A stretch of 64,000 nt of DNA from Fomitopsis serialis. Its lineage: Eukaryota; Basidiomycota; Agaricomycetes; Polyporales; Fomitopsidaceae. Shown here piece by piece: positions 12,972-26,600 of the stretch. Within the stretch, counting starts at the first letter, position 1; each line of letters begins with the position of its first letter. The DNA lies in assembly GCF_022376445.1 (NCBI RefSeq), contig NW_025954968.1:434001-498000 (forward strand), given 5' to 3'. Below the pieces are notes generated by a model. The model searched no databases. It was given only the letters and a program-made list of their open reading frames with translations, and was not told where the DNA came from. Made by a program: the position numbers and the translations under genes.

Positions 12972-14265
12972 TCAAGCTCCACCGAGTAATTCAGAATTGA
13001 GACTGCGTAACGCCTCAACTGTCTCATCATGGAGACCTCGCGCAACGTCCTGACCAGGGAAACGTAAGTGATCTGACGGACAACAGCGACATAGGTTGCG
13101 GTGGGACTTACAAATGCAGGCTGGATGCTCTTCAGCTCGGCCACTCCCAGACCAGCATATATCAGAGGGTAGTCCTTGTCGCTGTCGATTTTCGTGCGTA
13201 GCTGAGCCTTGAGCGTCTCGAGCTCCTCCTTCGCCGACTCCGACTGCTTTGCCGTCAGCTCCGCCACGCGGGCTTCGTAGGTAACAATGCCGGTTTTCAA
13301 GCAGCGTGCTTGTATCCCATCAGGCCAGACGTTGTCAGGAAAAATGACGTCGAAGATCGGACTTCTGGCTGTAGAGTCCGCCCCAGCTTCGATGAGCAGC
13401 TGCTTCGCCTCACTCGGCAACACGCATTCGGGCGTGAAGAGGAAGCGCGTGCCCACGATAACCCCGCGGCACCGGTTTCCAACAGTTCCGCGATCTGAGA
13501 GCCCTTGGTGATGCCGCCGGCAGAGACGAGGAGCGGGTGATCTGGTATGGTCTCCGCGACAAGCTGGAGGAAATCCTTCGTTGAAGGGGAGTTGACGTTT
13601 GCCCGGCCGCCGGCTTCGTAGCCTACATAAAAGAGAATAAGATCAATACACCACCACGATGTGATCAGTACGCCTACATACCCTGCACGACGAGCACATC
13701 TGGCTTCCATTCCTTAGCTACACGCGATGCCTCCTCGACCGTGTTGACCGTCACGAACACAAGAGTCTTGTGCTCGTGCGCGGCGTCGAATTCTCGCACT
13801 TCCGCGACATACTTCCTGAGGTCACGCCCGTACGCAAACAAGACTGCGGCCACGTTCTTTGCGAGCACAGTCTTGACAGTAGTCGGGTCCGTTCTGTCGA
13901 GAGCCCATCCGACGAAACCGACGCCAACGAGGTGCTGCTTCTCTGGTGCCACCAACGCGCGGGCTTCGTCTATATCAGCCACGATCTTCGCCGCGCTGGA
14001 GCGTCCTGACGATGGGTGGAACGATCAGCAAAACCAACTTTGTCGTGCGAGGTTTGTGTATGTCGAACCTGAGCCCAAAAACCCGAATCCTCCGGCATTG
14101 ATTACAGCTGCCACCAACGCCGGCGTCGTGGCGTCGGTCATTGGCGCTGAAATGATCGGGCTAGTGACGTCTAGAGGTAGAGATCATATAAGCAAACGCC
14201 TCCCAGAAGCAATTGGAACACCAACTGAGAAGGCTTGTGAGCTTGGTGGAGACGGCAACAGACAT
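12972..14265 (-). CDS. Nitronate monooxygenase / 2-nitropropane dioxygenase family
   Basis: An FMN-dependent TIM-barrel enzyme that oxidises alkyl nitronates (family knowledge). Exons on the minus strand: 14265-14222, 14160-14069, 14005-13682, 13622-13112 and 13049-12972. The start reads MSVAVSTKLTSLL; then PIISAPMTDATTPALVAAV and NAGGFGFLGSG (FMN-side loop), VGVGFVGWALD, YEAGGRANVNSPS and HPLLVSAGGITKGSQIAELL. The end is AFDVARGLHDETVEALRSLN. Exons total 1049 nt. One base is missing near 13470, where the conserved text TGAAG-VIVGTRFLFTPE switches frame within a GGGG run; with it the CDS would be 1050 nt and 349 aa. The donor at 14068 is GTTCGA, weaker than usual. As given, the enzyme would be truncated, but the rest of the coding text is in good order, which favours a sequence error. 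Confidence 0.85.
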
Positions 14266-16475
14266 TTCGGCTAGCAAGTCAGCTGCAGAGTAGGACGCAA
14301 TGGGCCTCCCATGGTTCACAGCGCAGCATATATATATGTGACGACTCCGCCATCTCACGCAACAGCGCGGACATACTTACAGATCGCTTGAAACATGCCA
14401 TGGCGGGCATCACGGTGGGATGGGTGCCGCCGAGGATCTGCTGATCGTTCCGTGATCTGTGTGGTGGTTCAGACTGCTAGTCCGAGTAAGCCGCGGACGA
14501 TGCAGCGATAGCAGACGAGAAGGGTTGGCGATGCTATTGATATGTAGAGCAGTAGCAACCGAGTTGTGTGGTGGATTCGCTTGGATTCGTCAGCCATCGT
14601 TCAGACCATCACTGGAACCGATGTCGGAGGCCAGGAGTCTGCAACCACGAAGAGTCAAGTTGCACAAATAACGACTACAGTCTACTGTGGGAGACTGTAC
14701 TTTCACAGAGCCGCGGTGTCAGTGGCGAACAATCACCGCGGGGCGAGAAACGTAAGTCAGAGAGCGCGACACAGCAGCACGGACGCGCGAATAGGAGGCG
14801 CGTAGGGCATTGATGAGGGCGATGTCCATGTACTGCAGTCTTTCGAGCTTGAAGTGCTGTAGCAAGTCGCCTATAGCCCTGCAGTCATACATAGTCAGTA
14901 GTGAGTCTAGGAACGATGTGGCCATGAACCGTGTACCTTAGTTCATCAAGCGGTCGCCGACTGGGGTATCCGCAAGTCCTTGCTGGTTCCTGTACCTTCT
15001 GGGCGGTTGAACGGAAGGATGCGGCGAGCAGCAGCGACTCTCGCGTCAGGTTCAAACGTTCATGTATGTGGAGCAGACATGGCTGAAACTCAATGTATCA
15101 AAATCATGACACTGCATTCTGCCCAATGTCAAGCAGCACCAGCTACGCGGTGGAGTCGCGAAGAACTCAATACCAATCCTGTCATTTTCCTGATGCATGG
15201 GGATGAGTAATAAGGGATCTGACAGCGTCTTCAGGGTATTCTGTGAGTCCAGGGATGAATGCGATGCTAAGCACATACCAGTCCCTGTGGAAACATGGAC
15301 GCAGTAGATCATATGCATGTGTCGATTCTACCTCCAGGGGCTTAGCGCAACGCCGCATCTCCGTATTGCATTGCGCGCTAGCATTACACAGCAGCAGAAG
15401 AGACCCCTAATCCAACCGGAGTCGGGAAAGGTTCGTAGTTGGGGACTGGTGATGCACCTGTCCAGGTATGATGATGCAGGATGATGCGACTGTGGGATCG
15501 CCCATGCCCATGAGTCTCCCGAACCAGGGCCAACATGATGGATACAGTGCCTACACAGCGAATCGACGGAGATTGCTTCCCTTCTAGTGGTTACGGGAGT
15601 TGTAATGGAGACCCGACGTCGACCTAGTGCCAGTGATTCGGAAGGCGGGACCGAATGCTGAGAAGACTTACCGGCGGCACGACCCGACTACACCGTCCGA
15701 CCCCTATGCAAGCTTAAGCACGTCGTGAGGATCTGGTGCGGTATAATTCCAAATTGAGGGCCCAATCCAAGTAGCTGGAGCAATCGTGACACCGCCCGCT
15801 CGCAGATGTGCAGCAGGCTGCAGAGCGCAGCCCCGTCACTGTCGGAAACCTCCATAGCATTCCCAACAGCGGCCGATATCAGGAGGCCACTGACCTCGCG
15901 GTACCGGTGCTATTTGACTATGGTATTGAGGTGAGGCGACCAAGAGGCGACCCACGCTGTGAGGCTCGCACCGGCGGCACCGCGCATACCATACCGCAGA
16001 TGGGAGTTTGCGGCTTGGCTGCCTACCAAGGCGTCCCGATTGCAGTCGGATGCGGTGTTCGTGCGAGTGGAGTTGCTAGGATGCCTATGTAACAGCGGTA
16101 CCATGAGAAGAAGTGAGGAATACCAAGGTACCGCCCATCACGGGCTTGACGGATGGGTACAGCTGCAGCCACCGCTCTCACGTCGACGCGGACCTAACTG
16201 GATACCGAGGGTACCCTAGGGCGAGAGAATTTGTCCCAGGTAGGATGTTCGCATCGAGTCCACAGACACGCCGTAGCGAACAGGTGGAATGTGCATAGTT
16301 GGGAGGCATGGAGGTGGCAGGGCAGAAAGTCGGGAAAGAGACGGCGGAGCGCTGGGAGGTCAAGTTGCTAGATTACGTAAGCATGCGGTGTGCGGTAGTC
16401 GTGTTGTGCCACTGGGCAGCGCGCACGCCCGTCTGCACTGTGCAACTACACGCCCTGTGAATACTCGACCCCGCG
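14266..16475. other. Divergent intergenic region, 2.2 kb
   Basis: Lies between the starts of the nitronate monooxygenase (-) and Mkt1 (+), so it should hold both promoters. No frame has a recognisable domain. A 68-codon minus-strand frame (14719-14925) with a helix-like sequence is too short to call. Confidence 0.4.
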
Positions 16476-19278
16476 ATGCCCATCAAACACCTGGACGGTA
16501 TGTCTCCATCATATCTAGCGCGTGCAAGGGTGCAGAGACGGCCGACAGAGCCCAAGTTGACGGCGACCCATTTGCCCAGGATATCTCGCAGAGAGGAAAC
16601 ACCTGCAGACACATTCGCTGTCCGCCCTCTCCGAGTCCCGCCTCGGCATCGACGCGTCCTACTACTTGTCGCTCCTCAATGACAACCCGCCCTCTCGTGA
16701 ACCTCTCCTGGCCGCTACGGGTGGTCTGCCTCTCGCCCTGACGCAGCGCATCGAGTCTGACCTCAGAGCGCTCGAAAAACTACATATCAAACCTGTGTTC
16801 GTCTTCTCGGGACTCCAGCCGAACAAACGGTGGAAGCAGCAACAGCAGCAGCAGTACGAGCAGACTGAGGCGTGCAAGGACAGGCGGGAGGCATGGCAAA
16901 AGTACGAGAATGGGCAGGAGGACGCCGCGACGAAGCTCTTCGAAGGGAGAAGCGGTTTGCAGCACTGGGATCTCTGGAAAATGGTGCTGAGGATATTTAG
17001 GCATCGCAACGTGGAGTTCATGGTTGCGCCGTATGTTGCATGGGCGCAGGTACGTTTTCGCAGAGAATAGTCCGGCTGTACGTGTCTGACGCGCGTTTGC
17101 AGCTGATTTACTTGCAACGCCATCCGAAGTCGTACATTCATGCTATCTTCGGGCCGACGGATACACTGCTCTATCCCGGGGTCGACAAAGTCATCACGTC
17201 CATTGACCTCGTGTCCTCCTCGCCAACGTTCTCCTTCGTCTCCAAGCGCAACATTCTGAACGACCTCGGTCTTTCAGAAGACCAGTTCCTCGATGTCGGC
17301 ATCCTCGTCGGATTCGAACATTCGCCTCCTTTTCCCCCAAGCCTCCACGAACAAGGGCTGAAAGCAACCGTGGATATGGTGAAGTACTATAAGTCAGGAC
17401 ACGCTGCAGTCTCCGCGTTCGCCAATGACCCACAGATCAAGCCCCTTCAGTATGGCGACCACTACGCACGGACACGCTCCATGATCAAATACTCGCTCAT
17501 TCTCTCTTCGGACGGTGCCGTCACACCGCTTCCCTTAGCCGTCTCCAGTACTCCCCCACACGGACATCAAAACCACCACCCACACCACCCCACCGCCGCG
17601 GACATACCTTCCGACCTCCACGAAATCTTCACCCACCGCTTGCCGGACGAAATCTACTTCTACGTCTCTCGCGGGCTCTTGGGGCCGCAGGCCCTAATAT
17701 GGCTCACGTCCGGACAGATCATCGAGAATCCGCCGCTGGACAACGGGGATACAACCGAATACCGGCGGTTCGTGAAGGAGGTCGTCACCGAGGGCCAGAC
17801 GGGCCCTCGTGCGACCGCGCTGGCCCTCATTTCGAGCGTATGCAACCCGTTCTGGTCGGCGAGGAAGGTCGTCGGACATTTCTGGTTCGAGTCGGCGTCC
17901 GGGAAGTCGATCCTGCACAATTCGCAACAGACAATCCAGCTAGCCGATCGGGTGTCGGGCTGGAACGTGCCCTACGCGATCGTGGAGGAAGAGCTGAGGC
18001 GACAGAACGTAAGTGCCACTGCGATGTCGTGCGTGGGTATGCCGCACCTGTTGAACGTCGTTCCTGGCAGTCATCCACGATTGACTTCGCACTCTGCCTG
18101 GGCGCTACCGTTGCCGAGAAGCTTGCCTCCCGCACCAGGGTCAAGAGCGGCCAGACCGCGACTCTGGAGAAGAAGGATGAAATAGTGGCGAACGCCATCT
18201 GGCGTTTCCTGGAGTTGAGGGGGTGGGCATCTTGCTCTCACGTCGCACCCCTATGGCGCTAACGATGAACATTCAACTTTTAGGTTCCTACTGAATACGC
18301 ACACGCATTCCCCGCTGGCTCGTGCGATGCACACGGCGGTTGGGAAGGCACGACTGAATGATAAGTTCCAGGACCCACTCTACCTGTTCCTGGAATTGGT
18401 CAGAGCGGGTGTGATGCACGGTCACCTCTGGTCTTCACGTGCGTTCAGTGGCGGCCCTAGTTTCGGAACCGGTGAGGCCCACTCTCCCATATCATGATCA
18501 CAGAAGCTGTGGTGCTGACGAGTGGATTGAAACGCGCCACAGATGATGAGAAGTCATGCATGCTTTTGGTTATGCGGGTGCTGAGCATAGTGCCATTAAC
18601 CTTCAAGGTGAGTGCATCCGTCTGCTGGGTGTACGGCACGGCTGCTGATCATTGAATGTAACCTTATTTCGGCTGCGCCCTGGCCGATCTCGCCTGATAA
18701 TCGCCTCGCAGCCGCAACCATGGGCCGCGCCTCTGTCACGCGAACTGCTCGTGTTCAACTCGTTTGTGCGGTCGCTCACACGGGCCCTGCGGGCATTGTT
18801 GGAGGTGACTTCATTGAACATGCTCCTGCGTCACGATGCGAAGCGGGCCCGGGACGACTTCCTGGACATCAACCTATCGCTGCCCTTCCAATCGGAAGTG
18901 AACACGGGGTTTGGCGTGCTCGCGAAGGTCTACCTGGACGCGTTGACGCATCTGAACAACGGTCAGCGGGTGCGGGATCCGAACGCGGAGGGCGTGCGCG
19001 ATGCGAAGCAGTTGGCGCTTGAAATCTGCGAAGAGACGTTCCCCGGGGTGAAGTCGCCCAAGCTGGAGGTGGAGAGGGGGTTCCGGTTCTGGGACGTGGT
19101 ACGTCGCGCGCTTCTCTGGTGAATTGGGGGACGTCGACGTTGACCAAATCTGCCTGTGCCCGCTGTTCTGCAGGCGCTGACAGCCATGAGGCAGCTCCAT
19201 TCTGAGAGCGCTGTGCTGCGTGAGCTGATCGACCAGTTTGAGGCAGCCGAGGCGTGGCTAGCGCCAATGAGGCCGTAA
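16476..19278 (+). CDS. MKT1: Mkt1-like post-transcriptional regulator with XPG-type fold
   Basis: In yeast, Mkt1 works with Pbp1 in post-transcriptional control of mRNAs, and its XPG-like domain is thought to lack nuclease activity (family knowledge). Exons: 16476-16497, 16580-17049, 17103-18008, 18071-18222, 18284-18471, 18504-18607, 18712-19098 and 19174-19278, totalling 2334 nt (777 aa). The start MPIKHLDGYLAERKHLQ is typical, followed by SRLGIDASYYLSLL, HIKPVFVFSGLQPN, VEFMVAPYVAWAQLIYL and AIFGPTDTLLYPG. The C-terminal half has LSRELLVFNSFVRSLTRALR and LLEVTSLNMLLR. A poly-Gln run (QQQQQQ) sits near 16845. The model needs an intron of only 32 nt at 18472-18503 to keep frame; a frameshift there is the alternative. 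All other introns are 53-104 nt. Confidence 0.9.
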
Positions 19279-19851
19279 ACTCCCACTGTACGCGCACCGT
19301 GGGACAGAGAGAGGGATGACGCGCGGGCGGAGCGCTGGGTGTTCTTGGTCGGCTTCCACACGATTGCGAGTGTCAGCGGGAAGAACGGAGGCGGGACACA
19401 GGGACGAGGCACTGCAGGCCAAGTGTTGATAGTGTGTTGATGATTGCTGTGCGATTATGCTTTGCGAAAACGATGTTGTGGATGCTGTCGCTGTTGGCCA
19501 CCGGCGGATACAGTCTGTGGCATTTGCAGCCAGCTACAATGGCAGTGGGAACTCGCCACTGAGAACGGGTGGCGGGGGAAACACGTGAAGCGCGGCCCAA
19601 ACGGGGGGGCCGAGGGACAGGCGCCGAAAAGGGAATCTGAGATGAATAGAATCTTGATCGCGGGTCGTCAGCGCGTCTCCGGAAAACAGAGGCAGCTGGC
19701 GGATCTGGGCGTCGGACTGTGCTCGCTTCTGGCCTCTCCTTTTCCGGCGGTCGCTCCTGAGAGAAATCCCTCCACACATTAAATATGCCCCTCCGCACCC
19801 CCTCTCTGCCACTGCCCTCCCGCCTCTCCGGCCCTCCCCGCCGTCCCCGCC
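19279..19851. other. Intergenic region with AT-rich promoter element
   Basis: Lies between Mkt1 and the zinc-finger gene. A TTAAATAT element (19779-19786), about 65 bp before the downstream start, could act as a TATA-type signal. A pyrimidine-rich stretch (19789-19850) leads to the start codon. No gene seen. Confidence 0.4.
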
Positions 19852-20618
19852 ATGCTGCACACCCTCTCCGGCTCCCTCGCCCTCGCCCACGATGACGCCC
19901 TGTGCATGTCCAAACACGCCGCGAGCGGCCCCCTCTACCTCCAGCAACCCTCTCTGGGCATCATCGAACTCATCGAGGTGCCTCCGCCCCCGCGGCCACA
20001 GCACTCCCTTCCCGCTAGCTCCTTTATGTCGTCTTCGTACGCATCCTCCTCCTCCTCATCCTCCAGCAGCGACGAGACGGCAGACGAGACGGCGTGCTCA
20101 TCTTACTGCTCCTCCGATCCGGAGGAGGAAGTAAGCCGGGTGTCAGTGCCGGACGATACATACAAGACACGCCTGCATCGTGTCCTCGTCTGGAGAGAAA
20201 AGCTGGTGAAAGCTCTGGGCGCGCCATCCGCAGGTACGCCACCCGCCCGTCCGCACCGCTCGCCTGTGCTCAATCCGTCCACACAGCGCCCCCACCCACT
20301 CCTTCACCACAGCTCAAGCGGAAAGCTGATGACGAGGAGCCCGAGTCAGACGACGACACTGTGAGTGTCACCGCATGCGCCTATGTACCGAGAGAATCAT
20401 TCTCACCTTACGTCGCACAGGCATCCCATTCGTCGAAGCGGTCGCGCTCGAGTGCCTCCCGGTCACATGCGCGATGGCCGCAGCGCACTGCGAGCGTCCA
20501 CTCCTGCCCCGCATGCGACGCGTCCTTTACCACGCGGCAGAGCCTCCAGCAGCACGCGTCGGAACCTTCTCCCAACGACGCGTGTCGAGCCGCGGTAGAG
20601 TACGACTTCGAGGGATGA
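19852..20618 (+). CDS. Small protein with C-terminal C2HC-type zinc finger
   Basis: Exons 19852-20233, 20287-20360 and 20421-20618 give 217 aa in frame. The middle holds a Ser run and acidic patches (SSDETADETACSSYCSSDPE), then YKTRLHRVLVWREKLVKALG and a basic LKRKADDEEPESDDD tract resembling a nuclear signal. The C-terminus has HSCPACDASFTTRQSLQQH followed by a Cys nine residues after the His, giving C-x2-C-x12-H-x9-C. It may bind nucleic acid, but the target is unknown. The same unusual spacing type recurs in the two small zinc-finger genes at 55.2 and 60.8 kb, although the rest of the sequence differs. Confidence 0.75.
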
Positions 20619-23600
20619 CCCTTGCGCCGCCGCCCCACGCCCCTCCTTCTCGTCCACCTTCGAGTGCCCGTATACCCGCATCACGGCACGGATCCTCGCA
20701 TCGCTTCCTGCATTGAAGCCGCCTCGGCGCCATATTGACTATGCGTAGATTCGCATAATAGTCTACCGTACACGTCATTAACCTGTCTATTCTTAGTCAG
20801 TCTCTGTATCTCTACCCTGTCCTGCTATAATCAGCTGAGAGCTTGTTACTGCGTTACCACACTTGTACATTCTGTAATAGTACCGAAGCGTATACGCCTT
20901 CTATTCAGGTTATTGTCGACCGCTAACTGGCCGGCGTGTGCTCCTGCCTCGCAAATTACCTGCTCGGCTCCCCTTCTGAACCGATATCGATGACGGTGCG
21001 TGTCGTCGATAGCTTCGCTGACCCACGAAGGGGGAAAAATTCCTGCGTAGACACCTGCTCGCTGCGCCGCCCGCAAGGCGAGCGCGACGGGGATCATTTT
21101 TCGAATTCGAAGGCAAGGGGGCCCTTCAGCGGCCTGTGAAGTCTCCCCCGAAAACAGAATAAAGCAATAGACTACATGCGCACCGACGCGGCGCGGCTGC
21201 TCAGTTGTGTTCTGAGGACTTCTGGCGGCTCCTGTCGCGCTAGACGTGCCCCCACGACCGCTTGTACGCCGTCTCCTTTCCACGCCGACAGCTCAAACCG
21301 GGAGCCGCACCTCGCCATATACGTCTAAGTATATACGTACGCGCGTGTCGTCGGTCGCAGGCGAGCGTGTGCGTCGCAATATTCATCACCGTCTGAGCTG
21401 AGAGCTCGGAGGGTTGCTATACGGTCCTTCTGCGCGTCAAGGGGCATTCTGCACCCGTCCTGAAATGCAGGCACCCCCACGAAGCCACGACCAGGAGACA
21501 CCGTTTCATGTTGGCTGCCCACCTGGCCATCGATCCGACCGCCGGTGCGTGGCTATCAGCAAATTTCGCCCACAAAATGCGGGCTTTCCCATGGCTAGCA
21601 CGACGCTGGCGGGCTAGCGCGAAAGGGGTGTGTTGGCGTGTCTGCCGTTGGGTGTGCACCAGGACCCGCCAGCGCACTCTCCCATGTACGGGCATTCAGT
21701 TGGGTATCCGGGCGCGTCCGGGGCGCGTCTGGCCCACCGTTTTCTCTCAGACGGGCCTCGCAGGACGCTGCAGAGGGCCTGCCGAGCCCACTGGATCGAG
21801 TGATCAGAGGGGCGATCCCTGTCGACGTTCTCACCGTTCATGATCGTCTCCGTTGCTGCATCCGGCGCGTTCTTCCCCAGAGCTGCCGTCCAATTGCAAT
21901 GATCCATCGCTGCTCGCGGTCGTCACATCTGTCCCGCAATTGCGGCTGAACCTTGCTCGCCCTGACGCAGCGCCGCGTCACGATCGTCTGTACACGCTGC
22001 ACAGGATATGGGGTGGGACGTGCGAGGGCGAGCGGGGTAAGTTAGATGCTGTTAGAGCGTACTTTCGATGGACTTCTCTGCGCCGCCGCTACGCTTCGCC
22101 TGGGCGTTTCCCTTACGGGGGCAGAGCAGACTGAGCGTGAGTGTGTTTCGATGCAGCGGGCTGCAGAGCCAACTTGCAAGGCATTCGATCAGTCCGATTG
22201 TGCACCTCCGAGCCTCCGATTCCGAGGTGCTGGCCGAGTTGGTTCTAGCAGCGGATAGCCTCCAGACTTGCCTTTTGGGGTAAAATTCAACAACCAGCTC
22301 CGTGTTGCTGATGATCTTGTGATCGCGTCAGGCGGGAGGCCTCTCCAACTCTCCCACCGCCCTGGCGAAAGCGTTCTTGCTTTTGTTCCTCACCGCGCGT
22401 CGCTGACGGCGCGTAGGCATAGACGACGGGAAAATCGATCCCAACGACGTAACGAGCGTACGTCCCAGACCGTCTGTCCAGGGGCGTTCGGAATCGGTCC
22501 GGGGCTCTTCTCAGGGCACTCATCTCCCTCTCCTACGACAACTGCACAGCGGTGCTCCGCAGGCGGATTCGTGCATCGATACTTGATCGTGCGTGTACGC
22601 GTGCACTAGATATAGGCACGTATTTCTGCACTCGTTCACAGACGGCGGCTCTACTGCCGCCGAATGCGTCCAATATTACAGGTCTTCACGCGCGAAGAGC
22701 GGTTTATGAACGCTGTGTACGCCGAGCACGACGTCAACGCGTCTACGCTCGAGATGTCTCGCACGGGAGGCCGGTGCGCTGGCAGGTCGCCTGGCGCGCT
22801 AGTGCGTCGTGCCACTCGCCCCCACGTCCCACTCATTTCCGTTGTGGAGCGTGGACGTCCTTCTTTCATTTTGACTGACGGCAGTCGAGGAGACTCAAGC
22901 GTCCGACGCGGGGAAGCCGCCACCCGCGATTGAACGCGCCTTCGCCCGCGCACCTCTGTGCTCTGGCGCCTTCTCTCGTACTAGTAGGCGGTGCAGTGCG
23001 GGAACGACAGACACGGTGTCGGTCTGCCCATCCGACCCGGAACATGCAGTCAGATCCTGGTGAGTGCCATCTTTCGGCCGTAACGGTGCGTAGAGTTTGT
23101 TCTGTGTGGCAGAAGCTGTCTTCCCAGATGTCGGATGTGCCCTCCGTGATTCCGCATTGCCATTTCACTATTCGGATCCTTTCCGCTGTCCAGCAGCTGT
23201 CAGTACTTCAGTGGTCACATAGACACGGAAGGGCATCTCAAAGGCGCGTTGCGCAAGTCACATCCAAAGATTGGCAGGCGAGGGGATGGTCGTTGTGGGA
23301 GAAGCCGCCGGCACGGAGGATGCAATTCAAATTGGAACAATGCACCCAACTGGCGGTCACCCGCAGACTGGACAAGGCACGTCGTGCAGCCTGGAACCGG
23401 TCGATTCTGGGACTCTTGACAGTGCGGGAGCTCCGCGCTCTCACCATCGCATCTGTGTCTGCATTGTGCGGAAATTGCTGTACGTGTTTTTATCGCTCCG
23501 TAGCAAGGGAAGACGACTGGCCGTACGTTCATCTGTTACAAGGAGGTATGAAGTGGTCCGTATCCAGCTCCAGTGTTGACTCGGGCCGGTGACGTTAACC

Positions 23601-26600
23601 GCCTCCCGTCAGTCTTACACCCTCAGGGTGCAGTGTCGTTTGCCTCACGCCGATCTTCACGCCGAATGCCTCGCCGTTGCGCCTTCGCCGCCGGGGACGA
23701 GCTCAGCGCATGGCATGACGAAAGGCCCCAGTAAAGCCAAAAGGACTTTGCACCGCGGAAGAAGGACCAGCGTCCGAGCAGTGTGGGAGCCATCGAAGAC
23801 AGCGTTCCCTCGTCTGCCCGGACTCCCCGTCGCCCCGCCACCTTTTGCGGCGACGGAGGTCACGGATGGGGCAGAAGAGTCGCGCGGGTGGTGTTGAAAT
23901 GATATTCCGTGGGACGGTACCGCGACTCAAAGTTAGATCGTGAGCGCCACTGCGTTATTCTTGACTGGGAGGCGTTCGTGGAGACACTACGCACGATGAA
24001 GCGTCGGAGCTGCCCTCATATGGTGCGTGGGCGTAAGGCGCTACTGTGCGGTGCGGCTGACGGTGCGAATAGTGTAGGCTTCGCGGGTGGGCATGGACAA
24101 TCTATCGGTAGCGTACCCTTAGACACAGGGAGGCCCTGGACGTGAGCACTCGGAACCGCTTTACTCACGACGCCGTACGATAATCAGGCAGACCGGCCTC
24201 GAGAGCGCATCGAGAGCGGCCGTCGCCCGTCTCGATGTCCTCCTCTGCTTCATTATTCACACAAATATCTAGCTCTCTCATCAGCTGGTCGGATATTTGT
24301 CCACCACGACAGCGACGACGTACCCACGACGATCAAGGACAGGATGCCACCAGGCGATGTTCGCATCCTCCTGTCGCTTGGAAACCCTACCAGCAACCGT
24401 TTCCTGAGAGTATCAGACTCTCGGCTGGCCCTTCCGCGCGCGGTGGCTTCGCGCCTCCCAGACTACAGAGATCACAGGCACCACCAAGGCTGTCGGTACC
24501 GCGGGGACACCGGACATCGCAACCAGGGCATGGGAGCAAGGGTCACACCAACGACCCGTGGACGCTCTGCTCGTGCTGGGCTGTGAGAACGCGCCGTATT
24601 GTCGTCGTTAGCAAGCGCCCAACGCACGATTCGACCGAGCCCGAACGGAGTGGACTCGACGTAGTCATACGAGCGCCTTGCTGTATGCGTGTAAGCTTGC
24701 ACCGAGGGAATTTGCATGTTGGCGGCAGTGCTGCGCGCTCGCTGTGAGTATGGGAGCGAGTGGACTGTATGGCGGTGCATCCAGCGCTGACTGGGGCCGG
24801 AGCTCGGGCTGCATGGCATGAGCTGTCAGGCAGTGGGAAGGTGAGGGCGTCAGAGCAGACGTACCGGCTTGGGCGTTCGTTCGAACTAAGGCGGAGTGGA
24901 GTTGGTTCCGTGTGCGAGGGTCCGCGGGCGGTGCTACCGATGTGCGCAAGTGAGACGCAGATGCTGAGTGGATGGGAGCAGGGGAGCGGGGATAGTCTAG
25001 CGCGCACTGACAAGGAGAAGAGAAGAAGTTCGATTCTGTCGGAGACCAGCTACACTGAGTCGCAAGAGCCAGCTGACTTGACGACGACATCATAGTCGAC
25101 GACATAGCTAAGATCTTTCGCGAGCTCACCCAATGTTGGGCCAGAGACTCGTGTGTAGTTCTCGCCGGCACGGCTGCTCTCCAATGAACTTTCTTGGGTT
25201 GCGCAGCATTCGGACGGAACCTAGAAAAGAATCAAATGTGCCTAGATTGTCTGCAGCAAGGCGCTGTGAGCCTGTTCACCAGATGGTTCGGGCGACTAAC
25301 CCTCTGTACACCGATTCCTCCCGCGCGGTCAGCAACTTCTTCGTCAACTTCATAGCAGACTGTTCAGTGTTCGCCTTCGGTTCCCATACTAGCGTTGCAT
25401 TTGAGCAAGATTGCGTCCGTCGTGATGTCATGACATACAAGTTTCATGTTCCTGGAAAATCGAATGGCATGCACTGCCAGTGAGCGCCGAAGCATGAAAT
25501 GTATTGCACACATTGTTCACCAGGAAGAGTTCGTGAAGTGTGACCAATCTCAAAATGGAGGGTCAGCGCACGCTGCGCCGTCTGAAGCTCCGGAAAGCAC
25601 TGCAGTGTCCTCGGTCGTTTCTGAAACTGGCTCGCGACATGAGTTAGCTTCCAGGAATCTTCAAGTAGGAAGCTCACCGAGTTTATGGTGACTGAGCTGA
25701 GGAACAATATTTCATAGAGCTCAAATGGTGACTTGGGCCTCGAACTGAAGCTCGAGCCTCATCGACATCGTCCAACTCAGGCCGGCCAGCTACCCGAATT
25801 GAGAGTCTGAGACCCGGGATCTTGCAGAGCAAACATTATAATAATATGCCGAGTGACTGCGACCCAAGCCTTGAAGGTCGTCTGAGCCACTTATGGATGT
25901 TTGGTACAATGAATCGATGATGACTCTGAGTCACTGTGAGTATTTGCAGGATAAGTGGTCTGGGTCACGGTGAGCTTGCGGTGAGCAGAAAATCGACACG
26001 GGCGTATGGTGGTCGGGACGGTCGCGCTCACGTGTATTGTAACTCAGACATCGCCGAGCTTATGCCGAGTTCGGCTATTGAGGAGACCTCTGGAACCGTG
26101 AACCCCCGACATTGACTGCTGCGAGAATTTCCATAGCGAGTGCGAAGGGGCCGGCTCGATTGAACGTCGAAGGTACCTCCTTACTCATCGAACTTGCACC
26201 CTTCGTCGTGCGCCTGCGCTCAATCGGCTCGCCGAGCAAGATTGCACCGTCATTATCAATACTTATATCAATTGGCAGTTCAGTTGATACAATCATGTAA
26301 TCTGGCTCTTCGGCGCGCTTCAAGCCTTTTTTCTTCCCGGGCCTCGGCTTCGTCGACGAAGCCTTCTTTGCGGTGCGCTCTTCCTCCTATCCCACAGTCT
26401 CAGTGGTACTTATCGTGCGTTCCGTTTTTATTCTCATACTCTTATTCTCGAGATGCGTTGTGAACGCTCGACTTACTCAGACAGTGAGTGCTTATGTTCA
26501 ACCGTACATTCGTGTGTGCTACATGCCTGTCAACCCTTCTAGCATAAGAGAGTTTTGGAAACAACTGTTGAAGTTGAATTGAACGGTGGAGGTGGAGCTG

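Noticed and set aside
14719..14925. 68-codon minus-strand frame with helix-like text
   Set aside because: Too short, and no continuing exon could be found; kept only as a possibility.
22930..23592. 220-codon open frame (+) in the gene-poor stretch
   Set aside because: Composition is Cys/Arg/Ser-rich and irregular, no domain or splice pattern is visible, and overlapping frames on the other strand look equally random.
24665..25171. 168-codon open frame (-), Ser/Ala/Pro-rich
   Set aside because: Low-complexity composition as expected from GC-rich noncoding DNA; no motif and no plausible neighbouring exons.
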